This document shows, piece by piece, positions 1 to 9,191 of a stretch of 64,000 nt of DNA. Positions within the stretch are counted from its first letter, which is position 1. Every line of letters starts with the position of its first letter. Under the pieces are notes generated by a model that did no database searches, was not told the DNA's origin, and was given only the letters and a program-made list of their open reading frames with translations. This stretch comes from Pseudophaeobacter sp. EL27 (GTDB taxonomy: Bacteria; Pseudomonadota; Alphaproteobacteria; Rhodobacterales; Rhodobacteraceae): contig NZ_OMPQ01000011.1 of assembly GCF_900313025.1 (NCBI RefSeq), positions 124,001 to 188,000 on the forward strand. Reading direction: 5' to 3'. Made by a program: the position numbers and the translations under genes.

Positions 1-66
1 ATAGCCATTGGTGAAGGTGCCAATCAGGAAGAAAACGCTTAGAAACCAGATCAGAGCTTGGATCAT
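1..66 (-). CDS. N-terminal fragment of possible small membrane protein (runs off window)
   Basis: Reading the minus strand from an ATG at 66 gives 22 residues, MIQALIWFLSVFFLIGTFTNGY, before the window edge. The stretch is strongly hydrophobic and looks like a first membrane segment or signal anchor. No convincing ribosome binding site precedes the ATG, and a second frame from 79 is also open, so this is only a tentative partial gene. No family can be named. Confidence 0.3.
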   Translation of the reverse strand, partial: MIQALIWFLSVFFLIGTFTNGY

Positions 67-386
67 GTCGTGTACTCATCTTTCGAAGTGTTCGAGGATG
101 CGTACAAGAAGCCCGTCTCGGGACCACAAGCGCGCGCCCCCGAAAAGTTAAGGGCACGCCGTGGTCTTGCAGAACCAACCTGATGATTGGCGCAGGAATC
201 ACCACCCTGCTACTCTGTTTTTGGCTGGTTGCGACCTAAGTATTCCTGAGAGGAGCGTCAAGATAGAATGCTCAGTCGGAAGGGTGTTACAGAAATTATA
301 TATTCGCTTCAATATGATGCATGCCCGATCGCCGGGTTATCGGGCGTAAATATTTAACCTTTTCTTTAATTAACTTTTTGGTTAAC
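67..386. other. Intergenic region upstream of the arsR operon
   Basis: No credible gene is seen. The 3' part is AT-rich and holds a 7-bp GC hairpin (323-329 with 339-345) followed by an array of TTAA boxes (354-385) directly in front of the arsR start. The region should carry the promoter and operator of the arsR-AHSA1-YCII operon. Confidence 0.6.
354..386. promoter_or_regulatory. Symmetric TTAA array before arsR
   Basis: Four TTAA boxes lie at 354-357, 366-369, 370-373 and 382-385, spaced 12, 4 and 12 bases. The outer ends read TTAACC and GGTTAA, so the whole block is an imperfect palindrome ending one base before the arsR ATG at 387. Its position and symmetry suit an operator for the ArsR regulator. 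The 8-base spacing differs from the 7-base spacing of CtrA sites. Function is inferred. Confidence 0.35.
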
Positions 387-728
387 ATGAGATTCATGAC
401 ACCTCTTCTAAAAACCTTTTCGGCATTGGCAGATGAAACCCGCATGACCATTGTGGAACAGCTGATGCAACACGGGGAACTCCCTGCCGGGGAGCTGGTG
501 CGCGGGGCCAGCATCACCGCGCCTGCAATTTCCCGCCATCTCAAGGTGCTGCGCGAGGCCGGGCTGATTACCCAGCGCGCCGAGGGCACCAAAAGGCTCT
601 ATTCCGCACGTCCCGAAAGCCTGCAGCTGATCGCGGACTGGACCCAATCGCGCCGCGCCTTCTGGGACAGCAGTCTGGATCGGCTGGAGGCGGCGCTTCT
701 GGACGAAACCAATACCGGAGGATTTTGA
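387..728 (+). CDS. ArsR-family winged-helix transcriptional regulator
   Basis: A 113-aa ArsR/SmtB-type regulator. The first 70 residues form the winged helix, with the family pattern FSALADETRMTIVEQL followed by the recognition-helix region ITAPAISRHLKVLREAGL and the wing EGTKRLYSA. No metal-binding Cys cluster is visible, so it belongs with the non-metal ArsR proteins that pair with AHSA1 genes. The frame is open further upstream, but ATG 387 (or 396) fits homologue length. The gene ends at 728 and the next starts at 729, which indicates translational coupling. It probably represses its own operon. Confidence 0.9.
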   Translation: MRFMTPLLKTFSALADETRMTIVEQLMQHGELPAGELVRGASITAPAISRHLKVLREAGLITQRAEGTKRLYSARPESLQLIADWTQSRRAFWDSSLDRLEAALLDETNTGGF

Positions 729-1169
729 ATGAATGACGCCTTGAGTGAGGTGCAGCTCGACCGCAGTTTTCCGGTCAGTCCCGAAAGACTGTTTGCCTGG
801 GTCACCCAGGCGGACAAGCTGATGCAGTGGTGGGGACCAGAGGGCATCGACGTCTTTGATCACGCCCTGGATTTGACCCGCCCCGGCGCCTATTTCGCCA
901 AGATGCGGGGCGCCGAGGGACAACAGTATCATATCTCCGGGCAGGTTACCCATGTCACCCCGCCCCGCTCCGTGGGCTTCACCTGGGCCTGGCACGACGA
1001 AACCGGCCAGCGCGGCGCCGAAAGCCATGTCATCTTTACCGTTGAGGCCGAAGGCCAGGGTGCCCGACTGCGCATCACGCACCGCGACCTGCCCAGTCCC
1101 GAAATGGCCGAAAGCCATGCCAAAGGCTGGACCTCTACGCTCAATAAACTTGCCACCCGGATTTCCTGA
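729..1169 (+). CDS. SRPBCC / AHSA1 (activator of Hsp90 ATPase homologue 1-like) protein
   Basis: A 146-aa START-like (SRPBCC) protein. Its N-terminal pattern FPVSPERLFAWVTQ and the central MQWWGPEG are typical of AHSA1-like proteins, and the C-terminal helix (GWTSTLNKLATRI) closes the hydrophobic cavity. The fold binds hydrophobic ligands, but the substrate is unknown. It starts on the base after arsR stops. ArsR-AHSA1 pairs are common in bacteria and are often linked to stress or xenobiotic responses. No catalytic role can be assigned from sequence. Confidence 0.88.
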   Translation: MNDALSEVQLDRSFPVSPERLFAWVTQADKLMQWWGPEGIDVFDHALDLTRPGAYFAKMRGAEGQQYHISGQVTHVTPPRSVGFTWAWHDETGQRGAESHVIFTVEAEGQGARLRITHRDLPSPEMAESHAKGWTSTLNKLATRIS

Positions 1170-1211
1170 ACCAGATTTTCTACGACCCCTCCGCAACCGA
1201 AAGGACAGACT

Positions 1212-1526
1212 ATGCCTCAGTTCATTTTTGCCTATCACGGTGGAAAAGCCCCCGAAACGCCCGAGGAAGGCGCCGCTGAAATGGAGGCCTGGAAGACATG
1301 GATGGGTTCCATGGGGACCGCTCTGGTGGTTCCGGGAAACCCGGTTGGGCTCTCAAAAACGGTCAGCGCCTCGGGAATTGCCGACAACGGCGGCGCCAAC
1401 CCGCTCTCCGGCTATTCCGTGGTCGAGGCCCTAGATCAGGAGGCGGCCTGCGCCATGGCCAAGGGCTGCCCGATGGTCATCAGCGGCAATGGCTCTGTTG
1501 AAGTGGCCGAGATGGTCTCGATGTAA
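1212..1526 (+). CDS. YCII-related (YciI/DGPF) domain protein
   Basis: A 104-aa protein of the YCII-related family: N-terminal strand FIFAYHGG, central SASGIADNGGANPLSGYSVV and the helix AACAMAKGCP. YCII domains adopt a ferredoxin-like fold with a proposed active-site His/Asp pair, but few have known reactions. It lies 42 bp after the AHSA1 gene, and the trio ArsR-AHSA1-YCII is a recurrent operon. A strong terminator follows at 1549. Confidence 0.85.
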   Translation: MPQFIFAYHGGKAPETPEEGAAEMEAWKTWMGSMGTALVVPGNPVGLSKTVSASGIADNGGANPLSGYSVVEALDQEAACAMAKGCPMVISGNGSVEVAEMVSM

Positions 1527-1548
1527 TTGTCTAAACAGGTCTAAACAC

Positions 1549-1583
1549 AAACGCCCGCTTCAAACTCGAAACGGGCGTTTTTC
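1549..1583 (+). terminator. Rho-independent terminator of the arsR operon
   Basis: A 9-bp stem, AAACGCCCG (1549-1557) with CGGGCGTTT (1572-1580), has a 14-nt loop and a T-rich tail. It also faces the convergent asparaginase gene. Confidence 0.85.
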
Positions 1584-1608
1584 TTTCATCCGATCAAAGC
1601 AATTGAGA

Positions 1609-2607
1609 TCAGAATATCATCTCAGCACTTGGCCGCAACGCGCCGCAATCAACGCCACGCCGGTTCAGCAAAGGCGCATTGATGTATTTCCGGGTTTCGG
1701 GATGATCCGCATCCAGCACCCCCAGCCCCACCAGGATCGAGGCAATGACACATTCGCTGGCGCGGGTAGCGCCATCGACAATCTTGACCGCTACGCCCAG
1801 CTTCTTTTCGGGAATGATGGCAATAAACACCGCTTCGGCTCCGGTTTTCACCGCGACCTTGCCGCCCATGGCCCGCATCAGATTGGTACAGGCGCGTGTT
1901 TCACCCGCCACCAGCTCAGGATGGGTCGCCATGGCAGAGGCCAGCTGCGCCGCCGCATCCGAGGCCCGGTCTGATCGATCCGCCGCCGAGGCAAACCAGG
2001 ACATCGCCCGTGCAAGCCCATGTACTGTGGTGGCAAAATTGGGCGCCGAGCAGCCATCAATACCATAGGTGGGGCTCTCCATGCCCGTCGCCTCCTCAAA
2101 GGCGGTGAGGCAGGCCTGCTGCACCGGATGGTCGATCTCGATATAGTCCGGCCCTGCCCCCAGATGCTGGTTCAGGGTCAGAAACCCGGCGTGTTTGCCG
2201 GAACAGTTGTTATGCACCTGACAGGGGCTGTTGTCGGTCTTGATCAGCGCGTTGCGGGCAGGAATATCATCCGGCTCCTGCGGGCCACAGCGGAAATCAT
2301 CATCCCCCAGCCCCAGTTGCGCCAACCAGCTGTTGACCCGGTCGGTATGGATATGGGCGCCATTATGCGAGGCACAGGAGAGCGCCAGCTGCTCTGAGGA
2401 GAGGCCATATTTTGCCGCCGCACCGGAGGTGATCAACGGCAGGGCCTGGATCATCTTGGCAGAGCTGCGCGGATAGATCACCGCGTCAGGATCGCCCCAG
2501 CTGCGCACAATCTGACCACTGTCATCGCAGATCACCGCATGACCCAGATGCAGGCTCTCCAGCAGGGAACCACGCCAAATTTCCGCCATTGGTACCGGTT
2601 TTGTCAT
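1609..2607 (-). CDS. Asparaginase, Asparaginase_II (AnsA-like) family
   Basis: A 332-aa member of the Asparaginase_II family, best known from the thermolabile Rhizobium etli enzyme and unrelated to the E. coli type. It hydrolyses L-asparagine to aspartate and ammonia. Visible family motifs are YPRSSAKMIQALP near the N-terminus (Ser-x-x-Lys), SCASHNG, the Cys-rich VHNNCSGKHAG and IDGCSAPNFA segments, and VAVKTGAEAVF. ATG 2607 was preferred over an upstream in-frame start at 2703 because homologues begin near this point. No signal peptide, so probably cytoplasmic. Confidence 0.9.
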   Translation of the reverse strand: MTKPVPMAEIWRGSLLESLHLGHAVICDDSGQIVRSWGDPDAVIYPRSSAKMIQALPLITSGAAAKYGLSSEQLALSCASHNGAHIHTDRVNSWLAQLGLGDDDFRCGPQEPDDIPARNALIKTDNSPCQVHNNCSGKHAGFLTLNQHLGAGPDYIEIDHPVQQACLTAFEEATGMESPTYGIDGCSAPNFATTVHGLARAMSWFASAADRSDRASDAAAQLASAMATHPELVAGETRACTNLMRAMGGKVAVKTGAEAVFIAIIPEKKLGVAVKIVDGATRASECVIASILVGLGVLDADHPETRKYINAPLLNRRGVDCGALRPSAEMIF

Positions 2608-2778
2608 TGTTTCAGCCTCTTTTCTTGGCGATTTCCTGCCAAACGCACTTTCGCCCGTAGCGCTTGTTACGTTAGTGTGCTTGTGTATGGCAAGCGAGAG
2701 CATCTGGTACAGACGGCGGATTTAACGCCGCTCGCTCTCGGAGTAATTGAGGTAGAGACAGTCTTGGAGTCGGGACAA

Positions 2779-3312
2779 ATGGCATCGAAACTCGCCCGTA
2801 TGATCGCGGGCCTGTGTCTGGCCGCTATGGCCACAACTGCAACCGCGCAGCAAACCACCACCGACAATCGCGTCGGCGCCAATGTGGATTGGAGCGTCTT
2901 TCAGGGTGACAGCCCAAAAGAATGCTGGGGCGTTTCTGCCCCCAAGGAAAGCGTTAACACCCGCGATGGTCGGGTGGTCGCGGTGCGCCGCAGCGAAATC
3001 CAGTTGTTTGTCTTTTATCGCCCCGACAATGGCGGCAAGGGTCAGGTAACCTTTACCGGCGGCTATCCCTTTGCCCCTGGATCAACCGTCAACATGACCA
3101 TCGGCGAGACCGAATTTGAACTTTTCACCGAGGGCGAATGGGCCTGGCCTGCCACGGCTGCGGATGATGCCAAAATCATCACCGCCATGAAGCGCGGCGC
3201 CGGGGCTGTGCTGACGGCACGCTCTGCACGGGGCACCCAGACCAAAGACTCTTTCTCCTTGCTTGGCTTTACCGCAGCCATTGAGGACGCGGAAAAGCGC
3301 TGCGGCAGCTGA
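2779..3312 (+). CDS. Invasion associated locus B (IalB) family protein
   Basis: A 177-aa secreted protein. Residues 1-24 are a Sec signal peptide ending in TATA-Q, followed by an IalB domain with the typical KECWGVSAP region, a beta-rich core (QLFVFYRPDNG, VTFTGGYPFAPGS) and a C-terminal Cys (EKRCGS) that could bond with the Cys near residue 51. IalB was named for erythrocyte invasion in Bartonella, but the family is widespread in free-living alphaproteobacteria and its molecular role is unknown. ATG 2779 is chosen because it begins the signal peptide. Confidence 0.88.
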   Translation: MASKLARMIAGLCLAAMATTATAQQTTTDNRVGANVDWSVFQGDSPKECWGVSAPKESVNTRDGRVVAVRRSEIQLFVFYRPDNGGKGQVTFTGGYPFAPGSTVNMTIGETEFELFTEGEWAWPATAADDAKIITAMKRGAGAVLTARSARGTQTKDSFSLLGFTAAIEDAEKRCGS

Positions 3313-3336
3313 TCTGCGCTCAAATCTGAGAGTTTG

Positions 3337-3362
3337 AACCCGGTCTTTTGGCCGGGTTTTTA
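3337..3362 (+). terminator. Rho-independent terminator after ialB-like gene
   Basis: A 9-bp stem, AACCCGGTC with GGCCGGGTT (one G-T pair), has a TTTT loop and is followed by TTTAT. Confidence 0.85.
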
Positions 3363-3449
3363 TTTGCTCAGACTGTGCCCCTCCCAAAGCCAAACCGTGA
3401 AACCGCCCACTCTTGTCCTCGCTGGTTTACCTAAGGTCTGCTTGGCTGC

Positions 3450-3463
3450 TTGACCCAGATCAA
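3450..3463 (+). promoter_or_regulatory. FNR/FnrL-type box upstream of small lipoprotein
   Basis: TTGACCCAGATCAA matches the FNR consensus TTGAT-N4-ATCAA at 9 of 10 conserved bases. It lies 58 bases before the lipoprotein start codon, a distance that allows class II activation. This suggests induction under low oxygen. Inferred from motif only. Confidence 0.6.
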
Positions 3464-3520
3464 TGCAGGTCATCTGGGTTGAAAAATACCCTAGGTTGAA
3501 TGCAACAGGAGATTCATCTT

Positions 3521-3688
3521 ATGCCCAAGTCTGCTCTGTCCTTGTTCTTGACCCTTGCCACGCTGGGGCTGACGGCCTGCGACAAAACCCATGAAACCTA
3601 TCCGATTTCGGGGCAGCAATGTGGGCCAGAAGATCCTGTGAAGACGCTGGATGCTGCCGATTGCAACCTCCCGCTTCCCCCCATCTGA
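3521..3688 (+). CDS. Small predicted lipoprotein (55 aa)
   Basis: The protein begins MPKSALSLFLTLATLGLTAC, a short signal peptide ending in a lipobox (LTAC), so the mature form would be a 35-residue lipid-anchored peptide with two further Cys and a Pro-rich end (NLPLPPI). Start ATG 3521 has an AGGAG box nine bases upstream; an in-frame upstream codon at 3500 would spoil the signal peptide. An FNR-type box sits in the promoter region. The gene is monocistronic. No family or function is recognised. Confidence 0.7.
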   Translation: MPKSALSLFLTLATLGLTACDKTHETYPISGQQCGPEDPVKTLDAADCNLPLPPI

Positions 3689-3956
3689 CCCGGCGCTCAC
3701 ATGGCCTTCTAACGCCCGCTTTATCTTTTGCCACCACAGGACCCCGATCCCGCCCTGTGGCCCAATATGTCTGCGCCAGGACAGATCGAACGATCATTAT
3801 ACGCGCATTTGATCACTCCATCACACGCTATGATCACGCAAAACCACAAGCGTGAGAACTCGGTTCTGTAGTGCACAGCTCCCTGTGGACCCCTGCCGGT
3901 TATCCCGCGCAGACGGTGTCTTAACTAGGGGGCACACAAGCAAAAGGACCGCTTTT

Positions 3957-4514
3957 ATGACCACCGCCACCCTGCACACCCTGGAAACCGCACCGGAAGC
4001 CGCAAAGCCCCTGCTGGAAGACTCCATCAAGACCTATGGCATGATTCCAAACCTCTACGCTGTCATGGCCGAAAGCCCCTCCCTGCTGGAAGGCTACTTT
4101 CAGCTTCACCGTCTCGCCGACGCCTCCGGTTTTACACCGGAAGAACGCACAGTCATCTGGCTGACAATCAATGTCGCCAACCAGTGCCACTACTGCGTCC
4201 CGGCCCACACCATGATTGCACAGGGGGAAAAAATCGACGCAGCCATCGTTGAGGCCCTGCGCAACGAGACCCCGCTGCCCAGTGATCGCCTGGAAGCGCT
4301 TCGCAGCTTTGCGTTGACTGTTCGGGAAACACATGGCCACCCGGACGAAGCCGCAACAGCCCGCTTTCTCAAAGCCGGGTATGACAACAAGGCGATGATG
4401 GATCTCCTGGTGGTCTATGCCCAGAAAATCCTGTCGAATTTTACCAACTCCCTGTTTGACACCCCGCTTGATGCGCCTTTCCAGAGTTTTGCCTGGGAAC
4501 CTGCTGCAAAATAA
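3957..4514 (+). CDS. AhpD/carboxymuconolactone decarboxylase-like protein
   Basis: A 185-aa all-helical CMD/AhpD-family protein. The AhpD active-site pattern is intact: CHYC at residues 77-80 with His84, preceded by Glu residues at 62-63, consistent with a thiol-disulfide peroxidase relay. Homologues are often annotated as uncharacterised peroxidase-related enzymes. An AAAAGGA box precedes ATG 3957. The 268-bp upstream gap is AT-rich near 3790-3840 and must hold its promoter. The actual substrate is unknown. Confidence 0.85.
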   Translation: MTTATLHTLETAPEAAKPLLEDSIKTYGMIPNLYAVMAESPSLLEGYFQLHRLADASGFTPEERTVIWLTINVANQCHYCVPAHTMIAQGEKIDAAIVEALRNETPLPSDRLEALRSFALTVRETHGHPDEAATARFLKAGYDNKAMMDLLVVYAQKILSNFTNSLFDTPLDAPFQSFAWEPAAK

Positions 4515-4694
4515 ACCGCATCAGCTGACAGGCACTCTGCGCGGGCCATGGGCCATCCCCCTGTGGCCCGCGTCACGGATCCTTGACGACAGGACAACCC
4601 GGCAATGCAGCCCCGTGCAGAGGTTTTCTTTTGATCTTTGCGCAATCTCCTATATGTAGCCGCATCCAGCCTCCAATAGTCGAGTCGATCAGCC

Positions 4695-5882
<1,188 letters not shown>

Positions 5883-5913
5883 GCCTTGCCGCAATCCCCT
5901 ACAGAATGACAGT

Positions 5914-5951
5914 TAGGCTTCAGGGATCAGATGACCCCCGGGGCCTTTTTA
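5914..5951 (+). terminator. Probable terminator after rlmN
   Basis: GGCTTC-A-GGG pairs with CCC and GGGGCC across an internal loop, followed by TTTTTA. The stem is imperfect, so confidence is moderate. Confidence 0.5.
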
Positions 5952-6075
5952 TGTGGCGCTTTGGCGACAGGAATTGAGCCGCCACAATCTTTCCTTAAAC
6001 CGGATATAATCCGGCCACAGGCAACCAACAGTTTCTATTTCATAGACAATCAAAAAGAATCTGTGAGGAACGAGC

Positions 6076-6297
6076 ATGACCCTGGCAACACATACCCCCG
6101 AACCCGCCAACAGCAACCTGGAGCCCTATGTTCTGGACCTGATCCGCGAAGAGCGTGAAAAAGCCCTGAGCCCCCGCGAATGGCAGTTCCGTCTGCGCGG
6201 CTATGGCTATGCCATCAAGAACGTCGATGGCGCTCAGATCGTGACAAGCCTGCCCAGGGGAATCGAGATTGGCGTTTTGCCAGCAGAATTCGCCTGA
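6076..6297 (+). CDS. Conserved-looking small protein of unknown function (73 aa)
   Basis: A 73-aa acidic-to-neutral soluble protein. A GAGGAACGAGC box precedes ATG 6076. The central segment REKALSPREWQFRLRGYGYAIKNV looks ordered, with one helix then strands, and ends in a short IVTSLPRGIEIGVLP strand region. No signal peptide, membrane helix or known motif is seen. It stands alone between rlmN and a convergent LOG-family gene. Confidence 0.6.
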   Translation: MTLATHTPEPANSNLEPYVLDLIREEREKALSPREWQFRLRGYGYAIKNVDGAQIVTSLPRGIEIGVLPAEFA

Positions 6298-6411
6298 TCA
6301 GGTTTTCCCTGCCAACATAGCCTCTTAAAAGGACCACCATTCCAGCAATCCATTTTCCAATCCCAATTCCCACCCCAGGCATGGCGCCCCACACCCCATG
6401 CCCAGACTTTT

Positions 6412-6473
6412 GATTTCAAGGGCGAAGAGCCAAAGACAGCTCCCACCTGTTTGGGCTTGGCGCCCTTGAAATC
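6412..6473 (-). terminator. Long hairpin at the 3' end of the LOG-family gene
   Basis: A perfect 13-bp inverted repeat (6412-6424 with 6461-6473) encloses a second imperfect stem. It begins seven bases past the stop codon at 6480. A short A/T-rich stretch follows on the minus strand, so it can act as terminator or 3'-end stabiliser. Confidence 0.55.
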
Positions 6474-6479
6474 GACCTC

Positions 6480-7328
6480 TTAACGTTCGCGACCCGGCAG
6501 GCTGTCGCGGGCCGGCTCAGGCGACCAGTTGTTGATGATCTCGGCGGCCTCTTCGGCGGTTTCAACAAACTTGAACAGCTCGAGATCCTGATCCGAGATC
6601 GTACCGGCATCCGCCAGTGCCTCCCAATTGATGATCTTCTCCCAAAACGCACGGCCAAACAGGATAAAGGGCACCCGCTCCATGCGACCCGTTTGAATCA
6701 GGGTGAGGCTCTCGAACAGCTCATCCAAGGTGCCAAAGCCCCCCGGAAACACAGTGATCGCCGAAGCCCGCATCAGGAAATGCATCTTGCGGATGGCAAA
6801 GTAGTGGAAGTTGAAGCTCAGCTCGGGCGTGACATAGCCATTTGGCGCCTGCTCATGTGGCAACACGATGGAGAGACCAACGGATTTGCCCCCTGCATCC
6901 AGCGCGCCACGATTGCCCGCTTCCATCACGCCGGGGCCACCACCAGTGACGATCACATTCTTGCGCCCGCCAGTTTTCATCGAGCTCTCGGTCATCATCC
7001 GGGCAAATGTGCGGGCCTCATCGTAGAAATGCGATAGATCCGCCAGCGTCTGGGTCCGGGCGCTCTCCTTGTTGGCGGGGCTGGGAATGCGGGCGCCGCC
7101 AAACATGACGACGGTGCTATCAATGCCCTGTTCATCCAGCATCAACTGCGCCTTCAGCAGCTCCAACTGCAGGCGAACCGGACGCAGCTCCTCGCGGCAC
7201 AGGAAATCCTCATCCGCAAAGGCCAGACGATAGGCCGGCGAGGCCGATTGTGGTGTCTGTTGCACGTGCTCGGCGCGGTTCCGGTCGGAATGGGCGTCCG
7301 GGAAGCGGCTGTGGCGATCATCACTCAT
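6480..7328 (-). CDS. LOG-family protein (TIGR00730-type, nucleoside monophosphate phosphoribohydrolase-like)
   Basis: A 282-aa Rossmann-fold protein of the LOG/lysine-decarboxylase-like family. The diagnostic nucleotide-binding pattern is present as TGGGPGVMEAGNRGA and PGGFGTLDELFE. Family members hydrolyse the N-glycosidic bond of cytokinin or other nucleoside 5'-monophosphates. The roughly 60-residue N-terminal extension before the fold is typical of the long bacterial subgroup. Substrate cannot be told from sequence. The gene is divergent from the dehydratase gene at 7502. Confidence 0.88.
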   Translation of the reverse strand: MSDDRHSRFPDAHSDRNRAEHVQQTPQSASPAYRLAFADEDFLCREELRPVRLQLELLKAQLMLDEQGIDSTVVMFGGARIPSPANKESARTQTLADLSHFYDEARTFARMMTESSMKTGGRKNVIVTGGGPGVMEAGNRGALDAGGKSVGLSIVLPHEQAPNGYVTPELSFNFHYFAIRKMHFLMRASAITVFPGGFGTLDELFESLTLIQTGRMERVPFILFGRAFWEKIINWEALADAGTISDQDLELFKFVETAEEAAEIINNWSPEPARDSLPGRER

Positions 7329-7501
7329 GGCGTATCAGGCAATCCTATTTGAAAAATCAGACACCCAGCTTAACCCTCATCTGCTGAAAGGCACCAGCCC
7401 TGCTGTGCGCAGTTTGAACAGAATTGACGGTCAGTCGCAAAGACTTGTATCGCCCTAAACAATTGCTAAGGTCTGGCCCTCGCAACCGGGAGAGACTGCG
7501 C

Positions 7502-8434
7502 ATGGACTGGACCACCGAAATCAAGGCTGCTGCGGCGCGCATTGCAGATCATATTCAGATCACGCCCGTTATGAAGACAGGTGGCTTTGGTCTCGACTAT
7601 CCAATTGAAATGAAGCTGGAGCAGATGCAGCACACCGGCAGTTTCAAGGCGCGCGGTGCCTTCAACACCCTGCTGAGCCAGGAGGTGCCCAGCGCCGGAC
7701 TGGTGGCCGCTTCCGGTGGCAACCATGGGGCTGCCGTTGGCTATGCCGCCCATCAACTGGGCCACAAGGCGCGGATCTATGTGCCCGAAATGGCAGGCCC
7801 CGCCAAGATTGCCCTGATCAAAAACACCGGTGCCGATCTTCAGGTGGTCCCCGGCGCCTATGCCAATGCCATGGAACAGGCCCAGGCCTATGAGGCCGAG
7901 ACCAGTGCCGGGCAGGTGCATGCCTATGATGCCCTCAGCACCGTCGCAGGTCAGGGCAGCTGTTTTGCCGAATGGCAAGCCCAGGGGCTTGCGGCTGATA
8001 CCGTGATCATTGCTGTGGGCGGTGGCGGCTTGATTGCCGGGGCCATGGCCTGGTTTCAGGGCACCAAAAAGATCATCGCGGTGGAGCCCGAAACCTCCTG
8101 TGCGCTGCACGCCGCCCTTGCCGCAGGTGCACCGGTGGATGTCGAAGTCTCCGGCGTGGCCGCAAATGCCCTGGGCGCGCGCCGGATCGGGTCCATCTGC
8201 TTTGATCTGGCACAGCAGCAACGCCAGGCCGGGCAACTGACCTCGCTCACTGTCAGCGATGAGGCCATTACCGCCGCGCAAACCGCCCTGTGGCGCGAAC
8301 GCCGCTTGCTGGTGGAACCCGCAGGTGCCACGGCGCTGGCCGCCCTTACATCGGGCGCATATCGCCCTGAACCGGGTGAAAAAGTGGCCGTGTTGCTTTG
8401 TGGTGGCAATATCGCCCCGGATCCGCTGGCCTGA
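7502..8434 (+). CDS. Threonine/serine dehydratase-like PLP enzyme
   Basis: A 310-aa fold-type II PLP enzyme. Lys49 in HTGSFKARGA is the Schiff-base lysine, SGGNHG binds the substrate carboxylate and GGGGLIAG the PLP phosphate. It lacks a C-terminal ACT domain, so it resembles catabolic or serine/threonine dehydratases rather than biosynthetic IlvA. ATG 7502 has a GGGAGAG box and fits homologue length; the frame is open to 7424. A GntR regulator starts 38 bp downstream on the same strand, which suggests co-transcription. Confidence 0.9.
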   Translation: MDWTTEIKAAAARIADHIQITPVMKTGGFGLDYPIEMKLEQMQHTGSFKARGAFNTLLSQEVPSAGLVAASGGNHGAAVGYAAHQLGHKARIYVPEMAGPAKIALIKNTGADLQVVPGAYANAMEQAQAYEAETSAGQVHAYDALSTVAGQGSCFAEWQAQGLAADTVIIAVGGGGLIAGAMAWFQGTKKIIAVEPETSCALHAALAAGAPVDVEVSGVAANALGARRIGSICFDLAQQQRQAGQLTSLTVSDEAITAAQTALWRERRLLVEPAGATALAALTSGAYRPEPGEKVAVLLCGGNIAPDPLA

Positions 8435-8472
8435 GACTTGCGCCAAGATCGCCCCCGCCCTATCGACCTGTC

Positions 8473-9072
8473 ATGAACGCAACAATTGCAGATACAATCT
8501 ATCAGGCCCTGAGCGAGCAAATCGTAACAGGCGCGCTGCAAGCGGGTGAAAAGCTGCGCCAGGACCATATTGCGCGTGAGTTTGACACCAGCCATGTGCC
8601 GGTGCGTGAGGCGCTGTTGCGGCTTGAGGCCCATGGGCTGGCGATTTCCGAACCCCGGCGCGGCACCCGCGTCAGTGCGCTGAACCCCGGCGAAATCCGC
8701 GAAGTGATCGAAATGCGGGTGGCATTGGAGATCCTGGCGCTCACCCATGGTTTTGCCCGTATCACGCGGGCAGATCTGATTGCAGCAGAAGCGGCCCGTG
8801 TCGCCTGCGATGAGGCGACGGACATGGCCACCTGGGAGCGCTGCAACCGCGCCTTTCACCGGGTCATTCTGGCCCCCTGTCAGATGCCGCGGCTGCTGGC
8901 CGCGATTGACGATCTGCATATCGCCTCGGCGCGGCATCTTTTTGCCAATTGGCAGCACCAGTGGCGCCCCCGCACCGATCAGGATCACGCCGCCATTTTG
9001 CAGGCGATGCAGCGCCAGGATGCCGCCGCCGCCTGCGAAATCCTGCGCCGCCATCTGCGCCGGGTGGGCTAA
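8473..9072 (+). CDS. GntR-family (FadR/FCD subfamily) transcriptional regulator
   Basis: A 199-aa regulator. The N-terminal winged helix (residues about 10-70) shows the GntR pattern [29 protein letters not shown]. The C-terminal all-helical FCD domain carries His and Asp/Glu positions that usually bind metal and a small carboxylate ligand. It follows the dehydratase gene and may control it in response to an amino acid or derived acid. The ligand is unknown. Confidence 0.9.
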   Translation: MNATIADTIYQALSEQIVTGALQAGEKLRQDHIAREFDTSHVPVREALLRLEAHGLAISEPRRGTRVSALNPGEIREVIEMRVALEILALTHGFARITRADLIAAEAARVACDEATDMATWERCNRAFHRVILAPCQMPRLLAAIDDLHIASARHLFANWQHQWRPRTDQDHAAILQAMQRQDAAAACEILRRHLRRVG

Positions 9073-9191
9073 AGACGTCAAAACGCCGGGCGCGACGTCA
9101 TTTTGGCCGCAATCCGGGCATGACCTGCGGGCAGATTGCCGCTAGAAAGCTGCGAATCCTTTACGCACGTCAATCACGCCGGAGTACCCCC

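Noticed and set aside
408-1238. 276-codon frame antisense to arsR and AHSA1 genes
   Set aside because: The plus-strand genes have clear family motifs; the antisense frame is a GC-codon mirror with no motif or ribosome site.
7482-7496. CTAA-N7-CTAA near the dehydratase promoter as a CtrA site
   Set aside because: Two mismatches to the consensus; likely by chance.
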